A stretch of 64,000 bases of DNA from Paracoccus sp. M683 (GTDB taxonomy: Bacteria > Pseudomonadota > Alphaproteobacteria > Rhodobacterales > Rhodobacteraceae): positions 186,001 through 250,000 of the forward strand of contig NZ_VKDF01000003.1 of NCBI RefSeq assembly GCF_007096355.1, given 5' to 3'. How positions within the stretch are numbered: position 1 is the first letter of the stretch; every line of letters begins with the position of its first letter. Under the pieces are notes generated by a model. It saw only the letters and a program-made list of their open reading frames with translations. It searched no databases and was not told the origin of the DNA. Both the position numbers and the translations under genes were made by a program. Positions 29,521 to 39,826 of the stretch are shown piece by piece.

Positions 29521-30549
29521 ATGGAAGCGCGAATTGACGGATATGGGATGCGAACCGGGTTTCGGATGATGCTTGTCTTGCTGGCAATCTGGCCGGCATC
29601 CGCGATTCTGGCCGGAACGACCGGCCCGGTCGAACTGCCGCCCGACGATTTCACGGCGCCGCAATATATAGACAGCGCCGGCTGCGTCTATCGCAGGCAG
29701 GGCGCGGTCTGGGCGCCCAGGTTGGACAGCGCGGGGGCGGTGATCTGCGGCTTTCCGCCGTCGCTGCCCGGCCATGCCGCTGCTGGCGACGAAATCGAGG
29801 CAGCCAGCCCGGCATTACGCCTGTCTGTAACCCTTGCCGAAGGGTTGCAGAACGGCGATGTCATTGGCAGCACCGATGAAAACCTGCGCCGGACGCCTGT
29901 GGCGACGCCACAGCCCAGATCGGGCGAACTGGCCGAACTGGGGCGCGCCATGGATGCGATACCGGCCATGCGCTCTGCCGCGGCTGGCCAACCTGCGGGG
30001 GGCAAGCAGCTTTGCGAGTTGTTGGGATATGAAACGGCCAGTGCGGGCGGAGGCGGTGCCACGCTTGGCATCTGCGCAGCCGGCGGTGGGGCAATGTTGC
30101 CGGCGCAAGTGGTGACGGCGGCAGCCCCGACCGAGGGGCGGACAGGACGCTCCCGAGACGAAAAAGTGCAGGTGACGGCCGTTTCCAGTCGTCCCCGGAT
30201 GCCGGTCGCGGGGGCGAATGCATCCGGTTCGGCCGACCGGAAACCCGACCAGCGCAAGATGCCGGCCGAGCCGCGCGCGCCCAGTACCGTGGCCGCCGGC
30301 CCTGCAATCGAGATGGTGCCCGCAGGCGCCCGCTATATCCAGGTCGGCCGGTTCCCGATTCCGGCGGATGCGGATGCCGCGATCCGCCATCTTTCCGGGA
30401 TGGGGTATCCCGTCGTGCGTGGTGTCGGTGATCGCGCAGATGTCGGTGGCCGTCTGGTCATGGCGGGGCCATTTGCGGATCGCCGGGCGGTGATTGCCGC
30501 GTTGGACCATCTTCGCGCGACCAGCTATCCCAAGGCCACCGCCCGTTAG
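29521..30549 (+). CDS. SPOR-domain secreted protein
   Basis: A 342-residue predicted periplasmic protein. A signal peptide is visible if translation starts at the GTG/ATG region near codon 1-16 (MRTGFRMMLVLLAIWPASAI); the ATG at 29548 gives the neatest signal. The mature N-terminus has GCVYRRQGAVWAPRL and VICGFPPSL, a pattern I associate with Rhodobacterales SPOR proteins. The middle is Ala/Pro/Gly-rich, and the C-terminus (ARYIQVGRFPIPADADAAIR, then RLVMAGPFADR) is a SPOR domain that binds denuded septal glycan. A role at the division site is inferred. Confidence 0.78.
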   Translation: MEARIDGYGMRTGFRMMLVLLAIWPASAILAGTTGPVELPPDDFTAPQYIDSAGCVYRRQGAVWAPRLDSAGAVICGFPPSLPGHAAAGDEIEAASPALRLSVTLAEGLQNGDVIGSTDENLRRTPVATPQPRSGELAELGRAMDAIPAMRSAAAGQPAGGKQLCELLGYETASAGGGGATLGICAAGGGAMLPAQVVTAAAPTEGRTGRSRDEKVQVTAVSSRPRMPVAGANASGSADRKPDQRKMPAEPRAPSTVAAGPAIEMVPAGARYIQVGRFPIPADADAAIRHLSGMGYPVVRGVGDRADVGGRLVMAGPFADRRAVIAALDHLRATSYPKATAR

Positions 30550-30604
30550 GGTCGCAGCGCCCTTGGGCAGACGGCCGATCCGGGTCGTTGCATTGCAGCC
30601 TTGC

Positions 30605-30626
30605 TGCGCGGCGGGTGCGCCGCGCA
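30605..30626. terminator. Strong hairpin between convergent genes
   Basis: TGCGCGGCG (30605-30613) pairs perfectly with CGCCGCGCA (30618-30626) around GGTG. It sits in the 164-base gap between the SPOR gene and the convergent membrane-protein gene. No T-tract follows on either strand, so termination is possible but not established. Confidence 0.4.
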
Positions 30627-30713
30627 ATCCGGTCGGATCTGACCGTCGGGATGAGTTTCAGAAATGGTCGGTGGATGGATGATGCGATTCAAAAATGTGG
30701 ATCATCCCAATTG

Positions 30714-31736
30714 TCAGCCTGCGCAGATCAGCCGCAGGGCCTGCCATTGCGGCTCGGTCAGGACCGGCGCCGGAGGGGGCTGCATGCCATAGGGGTCGGC
30801 CTCGATCAAGCCCAGGACGGTCTCGCCGCTTGGGTCGATACCGCGCGCATAGGGTGTCGAGGGGATGCCCTTCGCGGCCATCTCGGCCAGCAGGATCGCG
30901 TCATCGGGTCGCTCTGATGCCTGGGTCAGCACAATTTCGCCATAACCCAGCAAGGCATCCTGCGGCAGGTGGCCTTGTGTCAGCAGTTGAACCGCCGCGC
31001 GCGGTCCGGCATGATCCAGGGCCTGCTGAAGCGCCATCCGCGCCGTGGGGGCAAGCGAGGCGGCCAGCAACTGACCGGCAAGCAGTTCCGGGGCGGAATC
31101 CTCGGACAGCAGATCCTCGCCGATCAGAAACAGGTCGCCGGGCAGGCGCCGCGCACCGGAAAGATTCGCCGGCACGACGACGATCCGCGCATTTGCCGGC
31201 AGCAGGCGGTCTGCCAGATTGCCAAGGACCGCATCACCGGACACGCGATGGCAGGGCGCCCCGGTGGAACGGGTGATCTCGGCCAGGACCGCATCGCCGA
31301 TCTGGGCGGCCTGTGCGGGCTGTGCGATGGCGCCGGCATGGCGCACCAAGGCACCGGGCAGCCACAGCAGGCCCGCGCCGACCATCGCCACGGCGGCAAG
31401 CGCCATCAACCCGCCGCGCAGCCGCCCCGGATGGGCGCGCCGCGACTGGATCGCGCGATGCACCCGCTCGATCGCGTCGATCATCAGCTCTTCAGTGATT
31501 TCAAGCTGTTCGTCTGGCTGATCGGCGGTCGGCGAATAGATCGCGGGCAATTTTCCGGGGTTCAGTCGCGTAACGGCCGGCAGCGACCAATGCGACAAGG
31601 GACGGTCCGATTTAGGATCGCTGAGAATCAGCGTCGCATCGCCGACCGACACCACCACCTCTTGAAGGCGCGAATCTGGCCCGGCGCGCCATGCGCCCGG
31701 TGATTCCAGCCGTACAAATTCGGTCAGCGCCGTCAT
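30714..31736 (-). CDS. Unknown single-pass membrane protein
   Basis: A 340-residue protein of no family I can name. Residues 1-110 look cytosolic (opening MTALTEFVRLESPGAWRAG). One transmembrane helix follows around GGLMALAAVAMVGAGLLWLP. The C-terminal 210 residues would be periplasmic, Ala/Leu-rich and helical, with two cysteines: one in TGAPCHRVSG and one in the last LICAG. The topology suggests an envelope factor or sensor. It lies upstream of no obvious partner; rpoH follows divergently-spaced on the same strand further upstream. Confidence 0.7.
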   Translation of the reverse strand: MTALTEFVRLESPGAWRAGPDSRLQEVVVSVGDATLILSDPKSDRPLSHWSLPAVTRLNPGKLPAIYSPTADQPDEQLEITEELMIDAIERVHRAIQSRRAHPGRLRGGLMALAAVAMVGAGLLWLPGALVRHAGAIAQPAQAAQIGDAVLAEITRSTGAPCHRVSGDAVLGNLADRLLPANARIVVVPANLSGARRLPGDLFLIGEDLLSEDSAPELLAGQLLAASLAPTARMALQQALDHAGPRAAVQLLTQGHLPQDALLGYGEIVLTQASERPDDAILLAEMAAKGIPSTPYARGIDPSGETVLGLIEADPYGMQPPPAPVLTEPQWQALRLICAG

Positions 31737-31852
31737 TCATGCCTGCCTGCCTGCCGCGGGGCTGTCACGCCCGGCCTTGCACAGCCGACCATACAAGCAG
31801 CCCCGCGCCGGTCAATCAGCAGGACGGCCCGACGCGCGGCAGCCGGACAGGA

Positions 31853-32758
31853 TCAAGCCGTCTCGGGAACGACCATCCCCTTGTCGCGGGCCAGAACCCG
31901 CATGCGGTCCTGCAACTTTTCAAAGGCGCGGACCTCGATCTGACGGATGCGCTCGCGCGATACATCATAGCGCGCGGACAGATCTTCCAGCGTCATCGGC
32001 TCGTCACGCAGGCGGCGTTCCATCAGGATGTCTTTCTCGCGGTCGTTCAGCACATCCATCGCTTGCAGCAGCATGTTGCGCCTTGTGTCCATCTCGTCCG
32101 CCTCGGCATAGGCGCCTGCCTGGTCGGCATCTTCATCCTCCAGCCAGTCCTGCCATTGCGCGGTGCTGTCGCCATCGGACGATCCCACCTGGGCATTCAG
32201 CGAGGCGTCACCGCCCGACATGCGGCGGTTCATCTCGATGACTTCCTGTTCGGTCACATTCAGGTCATTGGCGATCTGGGCGACATTTTCAGGGCGCAGA
32301 TCGCCCTCTTCCAGCGCGCCGATCTTGGATTTGGCCTTGCGCAGATTGAAGAACAGCTTTTTCTGCGCGCTGGTGGTGCCCATCTTTACCAGCGACCAGG
32401 ACCGCAGGATATATTCCTGGATCGAGGCCCGGATCCACCACATCGCATATGTCGCCAGCCGGAAACCCTTTTCCGGGTCGAACCGCTTGACCGCCTGCAT
32501 CAGCCCGACATTCGCCTCGGAGATCACCTCGGCCTGGGGCAGGCCATAGCCGCGATAGCCCATGGCGATCTTTGCGGCCAGGCGCAGGTGACTGGTCACC
32601 ATCTTATGCGCGGCCTCGCTGTCCTCATGATCGGCCCAGGCCTTGGCCAGCATGTATTCCTCTTCGGGTTCCAGCAGCGGGAACTTGCGGATTTCTTGCA
32701 GATAGCGGTTCAGGCCCTGTTCGGGGCTGGGGGCGGGAAGACCAGTGTAATTCGCCAT
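31853..32758 (-). CDS. rpoH: Heat-shock sigma factor RpoH
   Basis: A 301-residue sigma-32. Region 2 is clear: HLRLAAKIAMGYRGYGLPQAE, then FDPEKGFRLATYAMWWIRASI, with QEYILRSWSLVKMGTT before region 3. Region 4 has the helix-turn-helix TLEDLSARYDVSRERIRQIE. An acidic insert lies between (WLEDEDADQAGAYAEADEMD). It should direct RNA polymerase to heat-shock and oxidative-stress promoters. Many Rhodobacterales carry two rpoH copies, and I cannot tell which one this is. groESL in the same window is a natural target, though it also carries CIRCE. Confidence 0.96.
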   Translation of the reverse strand: MANYTGLPAPSPEQGLNRYLQEIRKFPLLEPEEEYMLAKAWADHEDSEAAHKMVTSHLRLAAKIAMGYRGYGLPQAEVISEANVGLMQAVKRFDPEKGFRLATYAMWWIRASIQEYILRSWSLVKMGTTSAQKKLFFNLRKAKSKIGALEEGDLRPENVAQIANDLNVTEQEVIEMNRRMSGGDASLNAQVGSSDGDSTAQWQDWLEDEDADQAGAYAEADEMDTRRNMLLQAMDVLNDREKDILMERRLRDEPMTLEDLSARYDVSRERIRQIEVRAFEKLQDRMRVLARDKGMVVPETA

Positions 32759-32898
32759 GTGGATGCACTTTCTCTATCAGAGGGAAACGCAGCCTTGTCA
32801 GTCACGGTTCCGCGAATGGTGTGGCGTCGGTCGCGCATGGGCCGTGATGGCAGCGTGGACGTGGCTGGGAAAACTGTGCCGCAGCACGCGGGTTATGC

Positions 32899-32927
32899 AA
32901 TGTAGGTAGCGGTAACGTTTCCGTCAA
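32899..32927 (-). promoter_or_regulatory. Candidate sigma-70 promoter for rpoH
   Basis: On the minus strand TTGACG (32922-32927) is separated by 17 bases from TACATT (32899-32904), matching 5/6 and 4/6 of the consensus hexamers. The -35 box overlaps the end of the pseudouridine synthase gene. It lies about 140 bases before the rpoH start, leaving a long leader. Confidence 0.45.
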
Positions 32928-33943
32928 GGTGCCCGCAGGATGGCAAGAAGATCGGCGATGTCGGCGGGCAGAGGGCTGTCGAAAGCCAGCGGCTGACCCG
33001 TCACCGGATGGTCAAAGCCCAGATGTGCCGCGTGCAGCGCCTGGCGCGGAAAGGCGGTCACGATTTGCGCGGCCGGGCCAAGCGCGCGGGCAGAGGCCTT
33101 GCGCGCCCCGCCATAAACCGGATCGCCGATCAGCCCCAGCCCGGCATGGGCCATATGGACGCGAATCTGATGGGTGCGCCCGGTTTCCAGCCGGCATTCG
33201 ACCAGCATGGCCGAGGGCGGGTTGCCGAAACGCTCCAGCATCCGGGCGCGGGTCACGGCATGGCGGCCCTTGTCGAAATAGACCGCCTGTTTCTGCCGAT
33301 CGGTCGCATGGCGGCCAAGGCGCGAGGTGATCTTCAGCACCTGACCATCCTCGAAATTCACGCCAGGCGTGCCGCGCAGGCGCGGATCGGCGGGGTCAAT
33401 CACGCCATGGGCCAGGGCAAGATAGCGGCGCTGCGCGGTATGCGCCTCGAACTGGGCGGCAAGACCGTGATGGGCGCGGTCGGATTTCGCCACGACCAGC
33501 AGGCCCGAGGTGTCCTTGTCGATACGATGCACGATGCCGGGGCGACGTTCGCCGCCAATGCCCGACAACGTGTCGCCGCAATGGGCCAGCAACGCATTGA
33601 CCAGCGTGCCGTTGGGGCTGCCGGGGGCCGGATGGACGACCATGCCGGCGGGCTTGTCGATGACGATCAGGTCATCGTCCTCATAGGCGACGACCAGCGG
33701 GATCGCCTCGGGCCGGGTCTCGACCGGCTCGGGGTCGGGCACCGAGATGCGATATTCCTGACCTTCGGTCACGCGGGCCTTGCCGTCCCGTGCCGGGCCA
33801 TCGGGGCCGGTCACGGCGCCATCGGCGATCAGGCGCGCCAGCCGGGATCGCGACAGCGCGGCTGCCTCTGGCACTGCGGCGGCAAGGGCCTTATCAAGCC
33901 GGTCGGGCGGATTGGCCGGGATGGTAATCAGAAGGTCGGGCAT
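32924..33943 (-). CDS. rluD: RluD-type 23S rRNA pseudouridine synthase
   Basis: A 339-residue RluA/RluD-family enzyme. It has an N-terminal S4 RNA-binding domain (RLDKALAAAVPEAAALSRSR then LARLI) and the catalytic motif HRIDKDTSGLLV with the nucleophilic Asp at D142. RTHQIRVHMAH lies downstream. The layout suits RluD, which modifies 23S rRNA helix 69, but RluC specificity is not excluded. The ATG at 33943 shares bases with the divergent start at 33942 (CATG) and has no strong Shine-Dalgarno site, so this start deserves checking. Confidence 0.9.
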   Translation of the reverse strand: MPDLLITIPANPPDRLDKALAAAVPEAAALSRSRLARLIADGAVTGPDGPARDGKARVTEGQEYRISVPDPEPVETRPEAIPLVVAYEDDDLIVIDKPAGMVVHPAPGSPNGTLVNALLAHCGDTLSGIGGERRPGIVHRIDKDTSGLLVVAKSDRAHHGLAAQFEAHTAQRRYLALAHGVIDPADPRLRGTPGVNFEDGQVLKITSRLGRHATDRQKQAVYFDKGRHAVTRARMLERFGNPPSAMLVECRLETGRTHQIRVHMAHAGLGLIGDPVYGGARKASARALGPAAQIVTAFPRQALHAAHLGFDHPVTGQPLAFDSPLPADIADLLAILRAP

Positions 33944-34247
33944 GGATCAGGATGATAACGACTGGAAAGAGGCTGCGAAAGCGGTGCCCGAGCTGCGCTG
34001 GCTGAAGCTGCTGGTCACCGGGCTGACTTTTGTCATGGGGCTGGGCGTGATCGCCATTGTCGCCCTGCTGTGGATGCGCCTCAGTCAACCGATGCTGCCG
34101 GACCTGCCTGCCAGCATCGCGCTGCCCGATGGCGCAGAGGTGCAGTCGCTGACCTTTGCGCCCGATCACATCATCGTGGTCACCCGGACGGGCGAAATCC
34201 TGCTTTACGACCGCAACGGCGCGCTGAAGGATCGGCTTCAGCCCTGA
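33942..34247 (+). CDS. Small single-pass membrane protein (DUF6476-like)
   Basis: A 101-residue protein with a short acidic N-terminus (MDQDDNDWKEAAKAVPELRW), one transmembrane helix (LLVTGLTFVMGLGVIAIVAL) and a small C-terminal domain ending in VVTRTGEILLYDRNG. It resembles small proteins divergent from RluD-type synthases in Rhodobacterales (recalled as DUF6476). Function unknown. Its ATG at 33942 is preceded by GAAGG and overlaps the divergent rluD start. Its 3' end overlaps that of the UbiK gene by ten bases. Confidence 0.78.
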   Translation: MDQDDNDWKEAAKAVPELRWLKLLVTGLTFVMGLGVIAIVALLWMRLSQPMLPDLPASIALPDGAEVQSLTFAPDHIIVVTRTGEILLYDRNGALKDRLQP

Positions 34248-34486
34248 ATTTTCGCGGCCAGCGCGTCCAGACGGGCCTTAAGCTCGGCGTTTTCGGTGCG
34301 GGCCTTGATGGCCATGTCGCGGACTGCCTCGAACTCTTCCCTGGTTACGAAATCGCGATCGGCAAGCCAGCGGTCAACCCAGGATTTCATGGCGTTTTCG
34401 GCCTCGGTCCGGGCGCCTTGGGCGACGCCCATCGCGTTGGTCATCAGCTTCGACATATCGTCGAAAAAGCGGTTGTTCGTGCTCAT
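34238..34486 (-). CDS. ubiK: UbiK-type ubiquinone biosynthesis accessory factor
   Basis: An 82-residue protein of the BMFP/UbiK family (opening MSTNNRFFDDMSKLMTNAMG). It has an amphipathic N-terminal helix, FVTREEFEAVRDMAIKAR in the middle and a coiled coil with AELKARLDALAAKI at the end. In E. coli the homologue binds UbiJ and supports aerobic ubiquinone synthesis in a lipid-associated complex. No ubi genes are adjacent. GGAAGG precedes the start. It lies divergent from lgt, with 117 bases between starts. Confidence 0.85.
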   Translation of the reverse strand: MSTNNRFFDDMSKLMTNAMGVAQGARTEAENAMKSWVDRWLADRDFVTREEFEAVRDMAIKARTENAELKARLDALAAKIQG

Positions 34487-34603
34487 CGTCGGACCTTCCT
34501 GACTGAATTGTCATCCATATGGGCCAGAAGGCGGCCGGGTTCAATGTTGACAGTAAGACCTGCGCCGCTAAGCCTGCCGCCCGACTGAAAACTTAAAGGC
34601 CCC

Positions 34604-35440
34604 ATGATGCCCTTTCCCGATATCAGCCCCGAGATCTTTACCATCAATCTTGGCGGGTTCTCGTTCTCGCTGCGCTGGTATGCGCTGGCCTATCTGGCGG
34701 GGCTGATCATCGGCTGGCGGCTGGTCGTGGCGCTGATGCGGCGTCCGGCGCTGTGGGGCGGCAGCGCGCCGATGCGGCCAGAGCTGGTCGACGACCTGCT
34801 GACCTGGATCATCCTCGGCGTGATCGTCGGCGGGCGGTTGGGCTTCGTGCTGTTCTATGAGCCGGCCTATTATCTGGCCAATCCGCTGGATATTCCAAAG
34901 GTCTGGCTGGGCGGAATGAGCTTTCACGGCGGCTTTCTGGGGGTCATTGTCGCCGCGTGGGCCTATGCTCGCCGTCATGACATCGCGCCCTTGCGACTGG
35001 CCGATGCGCTGGCTGTGGTTGCGCCGGTCGGTCTGTTCTTTGGCCGGATCGCGAATTTCATCAATGCCGAATTGTGGGGCCGGCCGACCGATGTGCCGTG
35101 GGGGGTGATCTTCCCCGGCGACGATTTCGCCCGTCATCCCAGCCAGCTGTATGAGGCCGGGCTGGAGGGGCTGATCCTTGGCCTGATCCTGTGGCTGCTG
35201 GTCCGTGCAGGCGGTCTGGCGCGGCCTGGTCTGGCATTCGGCGTGTTTCTGCTGGGCTATGGCCTGTCGCGCATGTTCGTCGAACTGTTCCGCGTGGCCG
35301 ATGCGCAGTTCATCACGCCCGACAACCCGCTTGGTCATGTGATCGGCGGGCCGGTCTGGGGGTTGTCGATGGGGCAGTTGCTGTCGCTGCCGATGGTTCT
35401 GCTGGGGCTGTTCTTCATTTTGCGCGCCCGCCGCGGATGA
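34604..35440 (+). CDS. lgt: Prolipoprotein diacylglyceryl transferase
   Basis: A 278-residue inner-membrane enzyme that moves a diacylglyceryl group from phosphatidylglycerol onto the lipobox Cys of prolipoproteins. Seven hydrophobic segments are visible. Key motifs are [21 protein letters not shown], the Lgt signature [16 protein letters not shown] and [13 protein letters not shown]. The window contains two predicted lipoprotein substrates (3001-3522 and 6070-6735). The stop overlaps the next start (ATGA), beginning an lgt-methyltransferase-pgeF operon. Confidence 0.96.
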   Translation: MMPFPDISPEIFTINLGGFSFSLRWYALAYLAGLIIGWRLVVALMRRPALWGGSAPMRPELVDDLLTWIILGVIVGGRLGFVLFYEPAYYLANPLDIPKVWLGGMSFHGGFLGVIVAAWAYARRHDIAPLRLADALAVVAPVGLFFGRIANFINAELWGRPTDVPWGVIFPGDDFARHPSQLYEAGLEGLILGLILWLLVRAGGLARPGLAFGVFLLGYGLSRMFVELFRVADAQFITPDNPLGHVIGGPVWGLSMGQLLSLPMVLLGLFFILRARRG

Positions 35441-36495
35441 CGCCGCTGGCTGATATTCTTGCGGCCCGCATTCGCGGCGGCGGGCCGATCTCGCTGGCGG
35501 AATATATGGAAGTCTGCCTGCTGCATCCGGCCCATGGCTATTATGCGACGCGCGATCCGTTCGGTGCGGCAGGCGATTTCACCACGGCGCCCGAAATCAG
35601 CCAGATGTTCGGCGAGCTTTGCGGTCTGGCGTTGGCGCAGGCCTGGCTGGATCAGGGGGCGCCTGCGCCCTTTACACTGGCCGAGCCGGGGCCGGGGCGG
35701 GGCACGCTGATGGCCGATATGCTGCGCGCGATTCGGGTCGCACCCCGGATGGCGGATGCCGCCGAGGTCACACTGATCGAGGCATCGCCGCATCTGCGGG
35801 CCTTGCAGCGGGATCGCTTGGGCCAGGTCCGGCATGTCGAGACCATCGAGGAATTGTCGCACAGGCCATTGTTCCTGATGGCAAACGAATTCTTCGACGC
35901 CTTGCCCATCCGTCAGTTTCAGCGCGTCTCGGATGGCTGGGCCGAACGGGTGGTCGGCCTTGAGGGCGACCGGCTGGTGATGGGCCTTGCGCCGCCTGTG
36001 GGCCTGCCGCGCGCCGGCAGCGAGGGCGAGATCTACGAGGTTTGCCCCTCGGCCCCTGCCATCATCGAGGTGATCGCGGGCCGGATCGCAGCCCATGGCG
36101 GCGCTGCGATCATCGCCGATTACGGCGGCTGGAACGGCACGGGCGACACGTTTCAGGCGCTGCGGGGGCATGCCTTTGACGACCCGCTGGCGCATCCGGG
36201 CGAGGCGGATCTGACCGCGCATGTCGATTTCGCGCCACTGGCCGCGGCGGCGCTGCGGGCGGGGGCGGTCGCCTCGTGTCCGGTGCATCAGGGCGACTGG
36301 CTGCGGGCCATGGGGATCGAGACACGGGCAAGCCGGCTGGCCGCAGCGGGCGATCACGGGGCGATGGCTGCGCTTCACCGCTTGACCCATGCCGATGAAA
36401 TGGGTCACCTGTTCAAGATGCTGGCCATCTGGCCGCGCGACACCCCCGCTGTGCCCGGATTTACCGCGCTGAATGACGATGCAAACCATGCTTGA
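35437..36495 (+). CDS. MidA/NDUFAF7-family SAM-dependent methyltransferase
   Basis: A 352-residue DUF185/MidA-type methyltransferase. The opening ([20 protein letters not shown] then [15 protein letters not shown]) and the SAM loop [16 protein letters not shown] are characteristic. [14 protein letters not shown] and IIADYGG follow. The mitochondrial relative NDUFAF7 dimethylates an arginine on the complex I NDUFS2 subunit. A bacterial NuoD substrate is plausible but unproven. Nuo genes are not in the window. The ATG overlaps the lgt stop, and the stop lies inside the pgeF start region. Confidence 0.85.
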   Translation: MTPLADILAARIRGGGPISLAEYMEVCLLHPAHGYYATRDPFGAAGDFTTAPEISQMFGELCGLALAQAWLDQGAPAPFTLAEPGPGRGTLMADMLRAIRVAPRMADAAEVTLIEASPHLRALQRDRLGQVRHVETIEELSHRPLFLMANEFFDALPIRQFQRVSDGWAERVVGLEGDRLVMGLAPPVGLPRAGSEGEIYEVCPSAPAIIEVIAGRIAAHGGAAIIADYGGWNGTGDTFQALRGHAFDDPLAHPGEADLTAHVDFAPLAAAALRAGAVASCPVHQGDWLRAMGIETRASRLAAAGDHGAMAALHRLTHADEMGHLFKMLAIWPRDTPAVPGFTALNDDANHA

Positions 36496-37243
36496 GATCC
36501 TGACACATCCATTGCTGGGCGAGGTCCGGCACGGCTTTTTCACGCGCAAGGGCGGGGCGAGTTCGGGGCTTTTCGCGGGGCTGAATTGCGGTCGTGGGTC
36601 ATCTGATCAGGCCGAGGCGGTGGCCATCAACCGCGCCCGCGTGGCCGAGGCGATGGGCGTTGCCGCCGACGCGCTGGTGACGGTCCATCAGGTGCATTCG
36701 CCCGATGTCGTGGTGTTGACCGAGGGCATGACGGCCGAGGATTGCCAGGGGGTCCGGGCCGACGCGCTGGTGACGGCGCGACCGGGCGTGGCGCTGGCGG
36801 TGCTGACGGCGGATTGCCAGCCGGTGCTGTTCGCCGACCCGGATGCGGGCGTGATCGGCGCGGCCCATGCCGGCTGGAAGGGCGCGCTGAACGGCGTGCT
36901 TGAGGCGACCGTTGCGGCCATGCGCGAGGCGGGGGCCGAAAATATCCGTGCGGTGATCGGCCCGACGATCAGCCAGCGCGCCTATGAGGTCGGCCACGAC
37001 TTCATGGAGGATTTCATCGCCGAGGATATGGACTACACGCGGTTTTTCGCGGGCGGCCCGAACGGGCGGCCGATGTTCGACCTGCCGGGCTATGGGCTGA
37101 TGCGCCTGCGCGCGGCGGGGGTCGAGGCCGTCTGGTCGGGGCATTGCACCTATTCCGACGCTGATCGGTTCTTCAGCTATCGCCGCTCGACCCATGAGGG
37201 GAAGGCGGATTACGGGCGGCTGATTTCGGCGATTGCGCTTTAA
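36488..37243 (+). CDS. pgeF: Peptidoglycan editing factor / multicopper laccase-domain protein
   Basis: About 251 residues of the YfiH/PgeF family. Zinc or copper ligand motifs are [19 protein letters not shown] and [20 protein letters not shown] at the N-terminus is typical. In E. coli PgeF removes L-Ser wrongly placed in muropeptide precursors. The start is uncertain: [10 protein letters not shown] at 36488 aligns best with relatives, but ATGs at 36473 and 36479 are in frame. All overlap the methyltransferase gene, so it is translationally coupled. Its stop overlaps the convergent acetyltransferase stop by four bases. Confidence 0.85.
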   Translation: MLEILTHPLLGEVRHGFFTRKGGASSGLFAGLNCGRGSSDQAEAVAINRARVAEAMGVAADALVTVHQVHSPDVVVLTEGMTAEDCQGVRADALVTARPGVALAVLTADCQPVLFADPDAGVIGAAHAGWKGALNGVLEATVAAMREAGAENIRAVIGPTISQRAYEVGHDFMEDFIAEDMDYTRFFAGGPNGRPMFDLPGYGLMRLRAAGVEAVWSGHCTYSDADRFFSYRRSTHEGKADYGRLISAIAL

Positions 37244-37806
37244 TAGCGCGAAGCAGCAGAAATCGGACGGGCGGGGTTGCCGACCACTGTTTCCCCCGCA
37301 GGAACGTTCTTGGTCACGACACTGCCAGCCCCGATGATGGCGCCATCGCCGATGGTTACACCGCCAAGGATGATCGCACCGCCACCGATCCAGACCATGT
37401 CGCCGATTTCGACAGGACGCGCGATTTCCAGGCCCTTGGCGCGCAGTCCGGGGTCCTTGTGGTGCTGCGGGCAATAGATCTGCACGTTCGGGCCGATAAG
37501 TGTCTGCGCACCGATGCGGATCGGCGCGCTGTCCAGAAAGACGGCGCCAAGATTGATAAAGACATTGTCGCCAAGACAGATATTGAACCCGTAAGAACAG
37601 TGGAACGGCGCCTCGATCAGCACGTTCTGCCCGACCTTGCCCAGCAGCGACCGCAGCAGCGGGGAAATTGCATCACGCTGCCCCGGATGGGTGCTGTTAT
37701 GCTGGTAGGTGGCCGCATGGGCGATCTTGCGTTGCTGCTCAAGTTCAGAATCGAGGCAACTGTACCACTCGCCCGCGTCCATTTTCTGACGCTGTGTCTG
37801 GCCCAA
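37240..37806 (-). CDS. Maltose O-acetyltransferase-like hexapeptide protein
   Basis: A 188-residue left-handed beta-helix acetyltransferase of the Maa/LacA/NodL group. The N-terminal Mac domain ([18 protein letters not shown]) is followed by hexapeptide repeats from [12 protein letters not shown] through [20 protein letters not shown] and ends VVGNPARPI. The acyl acceptor is probably a sugar. The annotated start is TTG; GGAGG lies ten bases before it, and it preserves the usual residues ahead of the Mac domain. An ATG eight codons later is the alternative. Confidence 0.87.
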   Translation of the reverse strand: MGQTQRQKMDAGEWYSCLDSELEQQRKIAHAATYQHNSTHPGQRDAISPLLRSLLGKVGQNVLIEAPFHCSYGFNICLGDNVFINLGAVFLDSAPIRIGAQTLIGPNVQIYCPQHHKDPGLRAKGLEIARPVEIGDMVWIGGGAIILGGVTIGDGAIIGAGSVVTKNVPAGETVVGNPARPISAASRY

Positions 37807-37866
37807 TCTTCCGGTGCCTCCGCTATGTGCAGTAACAGCGCCATGATCGCGCCGGATGGCGATGCC

Positions 37867-38367
37867 TTACCCCGCCTCGCGCACCCTTTCCTCGACAATC
37901 TCGAACGGCACGCCCGGCTCGTCCTTGGCACCCCGGATCACCAGCGAGGTCTTTACGCTGGCCACATTCGGCGCGGCCGTCAGGCTGTCCGTCAGGAACC
38001 GCTGGAAGGTCGACAGATCCGGCGAGACGCATTTCAGGATAAAGTCGATCTCGCCGTTCAGCATGTGGCATTCGCGGACCAGCGGCCAGCCTTTGACCAG
38101 CGCTTCAAACGCTGACAGGTCACGCTCGGATTGCGACGCAAGCCGCACCATGGCAAAAACCTGCACTTCGAATCCCAGTTCTCGCGGGTCGATATTGGCG
38201 TGATAGCCGCGGATATAGCCCAATTCCTCCAGCGCGCGGACCCGGCGCAGGCAGGGGGGGGCGGAAATGCCCACCCGACGGGCCAGTTCCACATTCGTCA
38301 TCCGGCCATCAGCCTGCAACTCGGCCAGGATGTGACGGTCGATTTCATCCAGCTTTGCGCCTGCCAT
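37867..38367 (-). CDS. Lrp/AsnC family transcriptional regulator
   Basis: A 166-residue feast/famine regulator. The N-terminal helix-turn-helix runs from LDEIDRHILAELQADGRMTN through ELARRVGISAPPCLRRVRAL. The C-terminal RAM ligand-binding domain contains FAMVRLASQ and HMLNGEIDFILKCV. I chose the ATG at 38367 because GAGGG lies six bases upstream; the frame is open to 38472. It is divergent from trxB, and an inverted repeat between the two is a candidate operator. The effector amino acid is unknown. Confidence 0.92.
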   Translation of the reverse strand: MAGAKLDEIDRHILAELQADGRMTNVELARRVGISAPPCLRRVRALEELGYIRGYHANIDPRELGFEVQVFAMVRLASQSERDLSAFEALVKGWPLVRECHMLNGEIDFILKCVSPDLSTFQRFLTDSLTAAPNVASVKTSLVIRGAKDEPGVPFEIVEERVREAG

Positions 38368-38386
38368 GCTGCCCTCTTGTCCTTGA

Positions 38387-39502
<1,116 letters not shown>

Positions 39503-39826
39503 CCAAGGCCAGCTGAAAACGAATCTGCCTGCCTCGCTGCGGCTGGATGGCTGGCGGTTTTCCCTTTGCAAGACGACCTTATCGCACCCGTCTGAACCGG
39601 CAGGTGCGTTTTGGTGCGATGCCGAGCTGTCTTTTTGGTCAGAATTTGGCAGGCGGGTGGGTAAAACTTTTGGTGCAGGCGGATTCTTGCCGCAAACTGA
39701 ATCCAGTGACGGTGCTTCGTTCCCAGTGTGGGTTTTGTGGGTTCGCCCGGACAGAGGACTGCGAGCGTGTGGGCAGTCTTGTATCCGGGGATGGTCAGGC
39801 ATCGGTTATCAGGTTGGAGGTTTACA
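39503..39826. other. 324-base intergenic region with nested repeats
   Basis: Between trxB and the 62-residue gene no convincing CDS is seen. ATCGCACC (39581-39588) can pair with GGTGCG at 39603-39608, which is followed by TTTT, or alternatively with GGTGCGAT at 39613-39620. A CGGCA/TGCCG hairpin (39598-39624) is followed by a T-run. The region looks T-richer than neighbouring genes. It may hold the trxB terminator and the promoter of the next gene. Confidence 0.35.
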
